A DNA stretch of 13,934 nucleotides from JBDREA01 sp043820265 (GTDB taxonomy: Archaea > Altiarchaeota > Altiarchaeia > IMC4 > JBDREA01), in contig JBDREA010000110.1 in assembly GCA_043820265.1 (NCBI GenBank), positions 1 through 13,934 of the forward strand, in the 5' to 3' direction. The notes below the pieces were generated by a model. That model did no database searches. It was not told where the DNA came from and was given only the letters and a program-made list of their open reading frames with translations. Below are positions 6,708 through 12,743 of this stretch, in pieces (position 1 is the stretch's first letter; every line of letters begins with the position of its first letter). The position numbers were made by a program, and so were the translations under genes.

Positions 6708-7908
6708 TCTCTTCTTCTTTCTTAAAAACATCATCCATTTCTCGCTCAATTTGTTTGAGCTGTCTTGGATCGAGTGCCTGTGGATTCAATGTGAATATTA
6801 CTATTGCTTCGTTCGTTGCCGCATAATCTCTAAGGCTCTGGATAAAATGCATTACCAGCTCAAAGTTGTTGTAGCTGATCAAAAACTCCAAGCCATCGAG
6901 CAATATGACTGGATGAGGTGTCTTATAGATAAAGTCTCGCATCATTCCAAAAAGCTGCTCCAGTTTAGGGTGCACGACTTCTTCCTCTTGGTTCGTGGAC
7001 TCAGAAAGCCATAACACTGGTGTCGTCTTAAGCTTGTATTTTTGGCGCACATGCTTTGGGAGCATCCTGCTCACAGCCAGGCCCCTGCTCCCTTTTTTCA
7101 GCTGTTCGACAAAGGAATCAAATCCCTGGTCTACCTCTGAACCAATGAATAAATAAGTGTATCCGAATTGCAGATTTGATTTTTCACCTTCTGCAGGCTC
7201 AAGGTCATCTTCGGTTGCAGGCGTTATGACCATCAGATCGTATTTGTGCATTCCTCTTGCTATGAATGCAGCCATGAAAACGGTCAACCAGCTGGCTGCG
7301 GGGAAAATCCGCAATCCAAAAAGGGGCATGATAATGTCGGCAAATAAACCTGCTATTGCGACCACACTGACAGCCAGAAGCAGGTATTTCATCTGTTTTT
7401 TCTCAAGAAAGCTGTAGGCTTTGACGTATGCCCTGTAAAACCTGCTCATACCATACAAGATGGTAGCAGTTAGGTAGAGTGCGAACAAGTAGAAGAATTG
7501 CCCTCTTTGGATGTCGTAGCCGAAGTAGTAGTGTTCGACCCCAGAAATGAAAAGTGACGTCGGTAAAAGCAACGCAAAAAAGATTGGTATCAGGTATAGG
7601 AGAACCAGTAAGTCGCTGATTTTTGTTGAATCCACGTCCTCCTTTGGATAAATCATCGTGAAATGCAAAAAGAGCACTCCCATGAATGCCACGCCCAGAT
7701 ACGTGAATTTGCCCCATAAAAGCGCCTCGAAGGCAGATGAGCTGTTGAACAGCATGTATCTGCCGAAAGTCCACCAAACAACGGAAAAAAGCAAAAGAGA
7801 AAACATTTGGTTGCTCTTCTGATGGGGTCTTTTTAGAAAGACGTAGACTCCGAGGGCCGAGTTCACTATGAATGCGAAAAAAGTTAAAAAGCTGTATGGG
7901 TTCATCAT
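6697..7908 (-). CDS. 7TM receptor-like protein with C-terminal DUF835 domain
   Basis: The 403-residue protein has seven hydrophobic helices at about residues 5-25, 33-53, 63-86, 98-121, 136-158, 173-194 and 203-221. The arrangement is that of the 7TM sensor module found before histidine kinases (HisKA_7TM type). After an acidic linker (229-244) comes a cytoplasmic DUF835 domain, about 250-395. Its marks are YLFIGSEVDQGF, GLAVSRMLPKHVRQKY (276-291), TTPVLWL (295-301) and VILLDGLEFLISYNNFE (334-350). No kinase, P-loop or phosphoacceptor motif is present. DUF835 has no settled function; its strand-helix order, with a Walker B-like VILLDGLE strand, resembles the KaiC domain without Walker A. It is the last gene of the KaiC-like operon, 13 bases after the previous stop, and a paralogue of that gene. 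I infer a membrane sensor that passes a signal to the ATPase. Confidence 0.85.
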   Translation of the reverse strand: MMNPYSFLTFFAFIVNSALGVYVFLKRPHQKSNQMFSLLLFSVVWWTFGRYMLFNSSSAFEALLWGKFTYLGVAFMGVLFLHFTMIYPKEDVDSTKISDLLVLLYLIPIFFALLLPTSLFISGVEHYYFGYDIQRGQFFYLFALYLTATILYGMSRFYRAYVKAYSFLEKKQMKYLLLAVSVVAIAGLFADIIMPLFGLRIFPAASWLTVFMAAFIARGMHKYDLMVITPATEDDLEPAEGEKSNLQFGYTYLFIGSEVDQGFDSFVEQLKKGSRGLAVSRMLPKHVRQKYKLKTTPVLWLSESTNQEEEVVHPKLEQLFGMMRDFIYKTPHPVILLDGLEFLISYNNFELVMHFIQSLRDYAATNEAIVIFTLNPQALDPRQLKQIEREMDDVFKKEEETTQ

Positions 7909-7921
7909 TTAACTATTTTTT

Positions 7922-8626
7922 TTATATGGTTAAAACTTCCGCTTCTTTTTCAAGCAGGTTTATCTCCATCTTTTTGAAAGCTTTGGGGCTGAGCGACACG
8001 ATGATTCTCGATTCACTCTGAGATAATCTGTCCCTAAGCCTAGCTATGAAGTGAAGTGTCATTTCAAAGCCATTTCTCTGGGTTAAGTATTCTATCCCAT
8101 CAAGGAGTACGGCGCTGGATCCCCCCCTCAAGATGAATTCCTCAATTACGGCAAAAATCTGTTCGGGATTAGGTCTGATGCTATCTTGGACGTCGCGGTG
8201 CGAGTCGTTCAACCAGAGGATGGGGGTCGTTTCGAACTTGTATCTTTTCTTAATCTTTTCGGGATGCAGTCTGCTTATGCACAATCCGTTCAATCCGTTT
8301 GTGACTTGGTCGACAAAGACTAGGAAAGCAGAATGGGGAGTTTCTTTTTTTACTAGATATATGCTACCAGAACTTAGCCTCCACTTTCTTCTAAACTTGC
8401 TTCCAATGTCTTCCGGCATATACGCAACTCGAAAAGCGCGTTGCTCAAAGGATAAATCCTTGTAATCCAAAAGCCCAAAGGCGGCATATCCTAACATAAG
8501 ATACGAAATCAAACAAAAAATATGCTGAATCAGATCCAAATTCATGGAATTCTCAGCGGAATAGTGATCTGGGTAAAGGAAAAGTAGCTGGCAGATGATC
8601 AGGAAGGCGATCCCCTGCCACCACAT
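7922..8626 (-). CDS. DUF835 domain protein, C-terminal part of a frameshifted 7TM-DUF835 gene
   Basis: This 234-codon frame begins at ATG 8626 with two hydrophobic helices (about 4-18 and 31-53) and continues with a DUF835 domain from about 87. Marks are GLCISRLHPEKIKKRY (114-129), TTPILWLN and VLLDGIEYLTQRNGFEM (173-189), which align with the neighbouring 403-residue protein. A TGA lies two codons upstream, so the frame is closed there. The missing five helices are encoded just upstream in another frame. Reading the upstream frame through GGG at 8613-8615, skipping base 8612, and continuing in this frame gives one 400-residue protein with helix 6 restored as TYVVAGIAFLIICQLLFLYP. So this is probably the second half of one gene broken by one extra G in a G4 tract. 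True separate translation from ATG 8626 cannot be excluded. Confidence 0.72.
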   Translation of the reverse strand: MWWQGIAFLIICQLLFLYPDHYSAENSMNLDLIQHIFCLISYLMLGYAAFGLLDYKDLSFEQRAFRVAYMPEDIGSKFRRKWRLSSGSIYLVKKETPHSAFLVFVDQVTNGLNGLCISRLHPEKIKKRYKFETTPILWLNDSHRDVQDSIRPNPEQIFAVIEEFILRGGSSAVLLDGIEYLTQRNGFEMTLHFIARLRDRLSQSESRIIVSLSPKAFKKMEINLLEKEAEVLTI

Positions 8627-9125
8627 AGGTCATCGTTCTTAGCCGATTCTTCAACCAAATACCCCCAAAAACAACAAGTACGACAAAAAGGATAGCTAAG
8701 CCCCAGATGTCAAAGAAAAGAAGCATTTGCTCATTTATCTCCCAAACACCCCAAATGAAAATCAGAACGAATAAATTCAGATACAAACCAGCCAAAGCCA
8801 CCTCCCGCCACCCCCTGGTAAAAGGACCAAGAACTGCAGCCGCCAAAAACGAATAAGCAAGTATGGCAAAGGCTTTCTCAAAAATAAACTGTCGCTCATC
8901 TATCCGTTGATATCCGTCGATCTTGCCCAAACGGACTAAATGAAACACATTCAATAACAGCAAAAAAACAAATATCCCAGTTAAAAGAACAAAAACCTTC
9001 AAACGAATATTTTTCTTTTTAACCAGGCCCAAATGGATAATCCTCAGAAAAATCAAGGTTAAAACAAAAATATTAAGCGAAACAACGATGCTCGAATAAG
9101 AGTTAACAAACAGCTCCCAGATCAT
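8553..9125 (-). CDS. Five-helix N-terminal part of the frameshifted 7TM-DUF835 gene
   Basis: The frame starts at ATG 9125 behind a GGGTGG ribosome-site-like sequence, 30 bases after the KaiC-like gene. It encodes five hydrophobic helices at about residues 9-34, 40-64, 83-102, 106-129 and 133-157. From about residue 172 the sequence turns into a polar, Pro-rich tail (GDRLPDHLPATFPLPRSLFR) that ends at TGA 8553-8555 and looks out of frame. The overlap with the downstream DUF835 frame is 74 bases. Five helices here plus two in the next frame equal the seven of the intact paralogue. I therefore read this as the first 171 codons of one gene, frameshifted at the G4 tract 8612-8615 by mutation, sequencing error or, less likely, programmed +1 slippage. 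Confidence 0.75.
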   Translation of the reverse strand: MIWELFVNSYSSIVVSLNIFVLTLIFLRIIHLGLVKKKNIRLKVFVLLTGIFVFLLLLNVFHLVRLGKIDGYQRIDERQFIFEKAFAILAYSFLAAAVLGPFTRGWREVALAGLYLNLFVLIFIWGVWEINEQMLLFFDIWGLAILFVVLVVFGGIWLKNRLRTMTYVVAGDRLPDHLPATFPLPRSLFR

Positions 9126-9155
9126 AGTCCACCCAAAAAACTATGAAATCATCCA

Positions 9156-9881
9156 TCACGGCCCAGAACCGCCCTTAAACATGGGTATAAGCTCCACGCC
9201 ACGTGAAGTGATATTCATGACCTGCTTATTTCGGCTGTGGTCGACTCCCCGCATCTTGATGACCTGAAGGGTCCTCACAAGATCCCCGTTTCTCTCGAAC
9301 TCATTTAATAGGATTATGCCGTCTGCGATAAACTCTTCAACCCCGAAAACAGAGTACTGGAAGGCCAAAGGAGGGGTCTCGCTTATAAGAAAAAGGGTGC
9401 ACTTGATCCTAGAAAGCTCAAAACCCAAGCGAAAAATGAATTCCCTTATCTTGCCCTCATCCTTGAGGTTGTTGCAGACCGCAGTAACAGAGTCAATGAC
9501 AATCCTTCTGGGTTTCACCTCATCGATTATACTCTTTATCCGAGACAAAACGTCATGAACGCTTTGAGGCTGAACACCCATAAGCCAGGCATCATGCTCG
9601 ATCTCCAAAAAATTGACCTTCCCAGAATCAACAAGCTCTTCATCGAAGAAATCAAACTTGCTAAGATTACGCTTCATCCGGTCAGCACTCTCAGTCAAAG
9701 ACAAATACAAACCCGTCTCACCAAACTCCTTAGCACCCCGAAAAAGCAACTCAGAAGTCAAAACCGTCTTACCCGTACCAGAAGCCCCGGCAACCAAAAT
9801 AGAATGACCCTCAGGGCAACCACCCTCCAAAATCTCATCCAAAGCCCTAATCCCGCTTTTACACACACCAAACTCTTCCAT
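9156..9881 (-). CDS. KaiC-like RecA-superfamily ATPase
   Basis: Starting at ATG 9881 the product has 241 residues, a single KaiC domain. It opens with the family pattern SGIRALDEILEGGCPEG (9-25). Walker A is GASGTGKT (32-39), the sensor strand is GLYLSLTES (57-65), Walker B is RRIVIDSVT (125-133), and the typical C-terminal signature is VIKMRGVDHS (207-216). Cyanobacterial KaiC has two such domains; single-domain forms are frequent in archaea and are thought to be signal-transduction ATPases that assemble as hexamers. The frame extends upstream to a TTG at 9932, but those 17 codons are Phe/Ile-rich and include the promoter T-tracts, so 9881 is preferred; it has a GGGTG sequence a few bases upstream. 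The gene heads an operon with two 7TM-DUF835 genes, which points to membrane signalling, not DNA repair. Homologous recombinase activity is unlikely for lack of a DNA-binding N-terminal domain. Confidence 0.85.
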   Translation of the reverse strand: MEEFGVCKSGIRALDEILEGGCPEGHSILVAGASGTGKTVLTSELLFRGAKEFGETGLYLSLTESADRMKRNLSKFDFFDEELVDSGKVNFLEIEHDAWLMGVQPQSVHDVLSRIKSIIDEVKPRRIVIDSVTAVCNNLKDEGKIREFIFRLGFELSRIKCTLFLISETPPLAFQYSVFGVEEFIADGIILLNEFERNGDLVRTLQVIKMRGVDHSRNKQVMNITSRGVELIPMFKGGSGP

Positions 9882-9900
9882 AATCACACACCCAATAAAG

Positions 9901-9913
9901 AAAAATAATATGG
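9901..9913 (-). promoter_or_regulatory. TATA-like element of the KaiC-like operon
   Basis: On the minus strand this reads CCATATTATTTTT, centred about 27 bases before ATG 9881. That matches the expected TATA-to-start distance for a leaderless or very short leader transcript. It lies just after the T-tracts that may end the upstream transcript, so the signalling operon is probably transcribed on its own. Confidence 0.4.
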
Positions 9914-9941
9914 AAAAAAAATAGGAGGACAAGTTAAAAAA
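9914..9941 (-). terminator. Tandem oligo-T terminator after the GT2 gene
   Basis: On the minus strand a T6 run (9941-9936) and a T8 run (9921-9914) follow the TGA of the glycosyltransferase (9960-9962). Each is preceded by CCTCC. Archaeal RNA polymerase terminates at such T-rich tracts without a strong hairpin. This separates the glycan cluster from the KaiC-like operon. Confidence 0.5.
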
Positions 9942-9959
9942 GGAGGAATCAGTGAAACA

Positions 9960-10694
9960 TCACATGTATCTCTGAAGTATCTCCCCCCAACCTCTTAATA
10001 CCAAACGGGCCTTTAATACAAAAAGAGCCAAAAAAGCCTTCAGTATAACAATATAATTGATGCTTGATGATTCTCTCATGTCTCTAACATCAACTGGGAT
10101 TTCTTTGACTTTCAAGTGATAATAAAGGGCGTTGAAAAGCAATTCGACTTCAAAGACAATACCTCTACTTTTTGTCTCATCGAGTATCTTTTTGAGGGAA
10201 CTCCTTTTAAAGGTTTTAACCGATTGTGTGTCTGTATATCCAAGTCTGAATAATGCCCGAATCAACAAGTGATAACATTTACTCAAAAAGAGCCTTATGG
10301 GCGGTCTCACCTGTGTTGCCCCATCCATCTCCTTAGAACCCACGACGAGGTCGTATCCTTCGATTAATCTTAATGATTCGTCGAAAAACGAGAAGTCAAA
10401 TGAAAGGTCGATGGGGTACCAAATAAGTATCTCATTTTTTGCTTCACGAAATCCTTTATCTAATGCTATTCCAAGATCCCTCTCAGGGGTTGTGAAAAAC
10501 CTAATCTTGGGATTCTTTTTTGAAATATTTTTTAGTACTTCAAGTGTACTGTCAGAGCTTCCATTTTCCACGAAAACGACTTCATAATTATTTGAAAGCT
10601 TTTCAACGTAGTCCAGTAGAATACCGATATTCTTTTCAAGTATACTCTCTTCATTGCAGACGGGCATCACCAATGAGATACTCTTATCAAACAT
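9960..10694 (-). CDS. GT2 family glycosyltransferase, dolichol-phosphate mannosyltransferase-like
   Basis: The 244-residue protein has a GT-A fold. VMPVCNEE (9-16) is the nucleotide-sugar start strand, ENGSSDST (43-50) follows, and WYPIDLS (92-98) stands at the metal-binding position where DPM1-like enzymes have a D-x-D or D-x-S. DTQSVKTFKRS (155-165) and the FEVEL acceptor motif (181-185) complete the catalytic core. A hydrophobic stretch near the C-terminus (214-233) may attach it to the membrane. The likely reaction is transfer of a sugar from a nucleotide donor to a polyprenyl or dolichyl phosphate on the cytoplasmic face, feeding GT-C enzymes such as the two in this window. Sugar identity is not readable. 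DTQSV replaces the more usual DxQxG, a minor departure. It is the last gene of the glycan cluster, 30 bases after the deacetylase. Confidence 0.82.
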   Translation of the reverse strand: MFDKSISLVMPVCNEESILEKNIGILLDYVEKLSNNYEVVFVENGSSDSTLEVLKNISKKNPKIRFFTTPERDLGIALDKGFREAKNEILIWYPIDLSFDFSFFDESLRLIEGYDLVVGSKEMDGATQVRPPIRLFLSKCYHLLIRALFRLGYTDTQSVKTFKRSSLKKILDETKSRGIVFEVELLFNALYYHLKVKEIPVDVRDMRESSSINYIVILKAFLALFVLKARLVLRGWGEILQRYM

Positions 10695-10714
10695 GGTAAT
10701 AATAAACGATCACT

Positions 10715-10722
10715 AAAAAAAA
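10715..10722 (-). terminator. T8 tract after the deacetylase gene
   Basis: A run of eight T on the minus strand begins two bases after the TAG of the deacetylase and lies 20 bases before the GT2 start. It may be a weak or partial terminator within the glycan cluster. Confidence 0.3.
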
Positions 10723-10724
10723 GA

Positions 10725-11396
10725 CTATTGGTATCTAAATCTTTTCCCATCAAAAAAAACAGACGCCCTTGGCACACTCTCATCCACATCTCGCTTCCTC
10801 CACCACTCAGCAAGCCCACTCGCTGTCGTAATCCAGCAATCACTCATACTCACTATTTCTTTTAAAACCTTAATGTAAGAATCAAGGTAATCGGGATCTC
10901 CAATATCATAGGATTCTGGATGAGTCTGCATTAACACAAGGCCCCCATTCATTCTCACAAATTCCAACTTATCCATCCACACATCTAAAACCTCGCCTGG
11001 TTTTTTCTTCAATGTGTTTTTCAGAAGATAATCAGAGGGCATGGTAATGGGAAGTTCTACAAAATCTTCGAACATGTGTGGAAAAAGGCTTGCACAACCC
11101 ATTCTGTAGGAATCCAATGAACCATATATTCGCGTATCTTGGGACGAGGAATCGAATGAATGATATTTTCTTATCAAATGGAATCTTTCAGGTAGAAAGT
11201 TATTGTATGGGGCTCGAAAACCTTCAACTTCTAAGCTATTGAATCCTTCCTTACTCCCTACAAATCTTTTTTCGAATTCATTGTCCCCGAGAATTGGAAG
11301 TTTATTGTCGTGTATTAATCCATGAGAAGCACTTTCATGCCCTTGTTCTTTCAGAGTTAACAATTTGTCTCCATCTGGATTGAATTCGTTGGTCAC
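10725..11396 (-). CDS. Polysaccharide deacetylase (NodB-like), C-terminal part after an in-frame stop
   Basis: This frame has the second half of a NodB-type catalytic domain: GHESASHG (19-26) with the metal-binding histidine pair, GFRAPYNNF (59-67), and LVLMQTHPESYD (153-164), the late motif with the catalytic-base histidine. It is in the same frame as the upstream ORF: only TAA (11406-11408) and three codons, Thr-Trp-Phe, separate the two. The GTG at 11396 has no ribosome site and would start the protein inside a core strand of the fold (TWFVTNEF), so independent function is unlikely. Joined through the stop, the gene would be 483 codons and complete. Substrate is probably an N-acetylated sugar of a surface glycan, judging from the neighbouring glycosyltransferases and acyltransferase. 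Confidence 0.72.
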   Translation of the reverse strand: MTNEFNPDGDKLLTLKEQGHESASHGLIHDNKLPILGDNEFEKRFVGSKEGFNSLEVEGFRAPYNNFLPERFHLIRKYHSFDSSSQDTRIYGSLDSYRMGCASLFPHMFEDFVELPITMPSDYLLKNTLKKKPGEVLDVWMDKLEFVRMNGGLVLMQTHPESYDIGDPDYLDSYIKVLKEIVSMSDCWITTASGLAEWWRKRDVDESVPRASVFFDGKRFRYQ

Positions 11397-11405
11397 AAAC
11401 CAGGT

Positions 11406-12176
11406 TTAATAGACCCTGTATTCTCTCTCAGCTTCAGTAATCAAGCCTATATTATCGAACCCTCCCTGAGTATCGACGTCATGTGTCGAGACGAAACAAA
11501 ATTTCTTATTTTCAGGCCAAAATTTTTTTATTGAAATTTTTTCATCTTTTTTTACATAAACAAGCGAGTTCAGAAAAAGCCAATATAAGTCATCTACAGA
11601 TGTATCTATCGGCCAACTTGGGAAACCAGAATCATTTTTTATCATTTTTAATATCTTCAGAAAAACATGTATCAAAGAATTTCTAATAGTCAAGGGGAGG
11701 ATTGAAGCAACAAAAATTTTGAACAATCTAACTTTTGATTGACTACTGCGTTGCCCCTTTCTGATATACTGTTGGGTTAAAATACGATATGCATCCTCAA
11801 TAGGATTAAATGCATAAAGGATCTCTGATTCTCCAATTAATATGATTGCTGGATATTTTTTTCCATTCAAATTCAAATAAGCAAGTGTTTCATATTCATC
11901 TGCCGCTTTTATCAGTTTAATATTTGAAGGAAAGCGCAGTCTATCAAATCCAAAATCGATGAGAGATTTTTCGAATATTAATTCATTGACTTTATAACTT
12001 GTTTCTCCGACTACCTCAATCCCTTTTATCCTACATTCTCCAGAAGGTGTAATCAACGATCTCTCGTCTGGATTCCCCCAATCACTTAACAAATCCGAAA
12101 CATCCTTTTTTTTATCTAAACCGAAAAATCGACAAAATTCATCCAATGATTTCGTTTTCAAAACAGAATTTTTCAT
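11406..12176 (-). CDS. Polysaccharide deacetylase, N-terminal part ending at a premature TAA
   Basis: The 256-residue frame has an N-terminal domain I do not recognise (1-215). A hydrophobic stretch at about 150-178 may be membrane-associated. The opening strand of a NodB polysaccharide deacetylase follows: KFCFVSTHDVDTQGGF (225-240), where HDVD has the catalytic and metal-binding aspartates. It then stops at REYRVY followed by TAA. The next codons in the same frame read TWFVTNEF, exactly what the fold expects (compare the common K-x-T-x-F-V strand), and the rest of the domain follows. The stop therefore truncates the enzyme between motif 1 and motif 2. One base change, for example TCA to TAA, would explain it. 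Alone this product cannot be a deacetylase. The ATG is seven bases after the stop of the acyltransferase gene, so the two are co-transcribed. Confidence 0.72.
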   Translation of the reverse strand: MKNSVLKTKSLDEFCRFFGLDKKKDVSDLLSDWGNPDERSLITPSGECRIKGIEVVGETSYKVNELIFEKSLIDFGFDRLRFPSNIKLIKAADEYETLAYLNLNGKKYPAIILIGESEILYAFNPIEDAYRILTQQYIRKGQRSSQSKVRLFKIFVASILPLTIRNSLIHVFLKILKMIKNDSGFPSWPIDTSVDDLYWLFLNSLVYVKKDEKISIKKFWPENKKFCFVSTHDVDTQGGFDNIGLITEAEREYRVY

Positions 12177-12183
12177 AGACTAG

Positions 12184-12705
12184 TTAAACCTGAATAATGT
12201 CCTCTTTCCTAATTGAACCGATTTTTTTCGCTGGGTTACCTGCTACAACAGTGTATGGAGGAACATTTTTCGTCACAACCGAACCCGCCCCTACAATGCA
12301 ATATTCTCCTACCGTAACACCAGATAAAACAATACAGTTCACTCCCATCCAAACACCTTTACCGATCACGACAGGTTCGATTTTCACAGGATAAGCCTTT
12401 CTTAGAGGCTTTGATCCCCGCCCATGGCACGTGATAACAGAGTTATCACCTATTTCAGCATAATCCTCGAATGTGATCAGGTGAGGAAATATCCTATCTA
12501 ATAACACATTGTTTCCGACAAAACAGTTTTTACCAATCTTTACTCCCCTCAATTTATGCAAGAACACCCGAAATCCAGGAACAGGGCAGATATTAGCCAC
12601 CAATTCAAAAAAGAAATTCAAAAGAAAACGCAAAATAAATATTACATAAGAAAAAAGATTCGTTATCCCAAGACACTCCCTATACTCAGAAGGCATACCA
12701 CTCAT
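12184..12705 (-). CDS. Hexapeptide-repeat O-acyltransferase (left-handed beta-helix)
   Basis: The 173-residue protein has an N-terminal hydrophobic segment (about 18-38) and then hexapeptide-repeat coils from VKIGKNCFVGNNVLL (55-69). A loop with His94 in ITCHGRG follows, then VVIGKGVWMGVNCIVLSGV (112-130) and the closing signature VPPYTVVAGNPAKKIG (148-163). That ending is typical of the maltose/galactoside acetyltransferase and WcaF-like families. The expected role is acetyl or acyl transfer from CoA to a sugar hydroxyl of a surface glycan or its lipid-linked precursor; His94 is the likely catalytic base. GGTGAGC about eight bases before ATG 12705 is a good archaeal ribosome site; ATG at residue 4 is less well placed. 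It lies between the GT-C gene and the deacetylase and fits a glycan-modification role. Confidence 0.83.
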   Translation of the reverse strand: MSGMPSEYRECLGITNLFSYVIFILRFLLNFFFELVANICPVPGFRVFLHKLRGVKIGKNCFVGNNVLLDRIFPHLITFEDYAEIGDNSVITCHGRGSKPLRKAYPVKIEPVVIGKGVWMGVNCIVLSGVTVGEYCIVGAGSVVTKNVPPYTVVAGNPAKKIGSIRKEDIIQV

Positions 12706-12743
12706 TTTAGCTCACCAAAATATTCTATTCATATTATTATATC

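Noticed and set aside
9555..9908. Plus-strand open frame of 117 codons opposite the KaiC-like gene
   Set aside because: Thr/Asn/Lys-rich with no motif and antisense to an ATPase with all its motifs.
9882..9932. Upstream TTG start for the KaiC-like ATPase
   Set aside because: The extra 17 residues are encoded by the T-tracts and TATA region and do not match the family; ATG 9881 begins just before the conserved N-terminal segment.
11406..11408. TAA read as a sense codon (recoding or alternative code)
   Set aside because: TAA ends other complete genes here, such as agmatinase and the acyltransferase, and TAG and TGA also end genes, so no stop codon looks reassigned.
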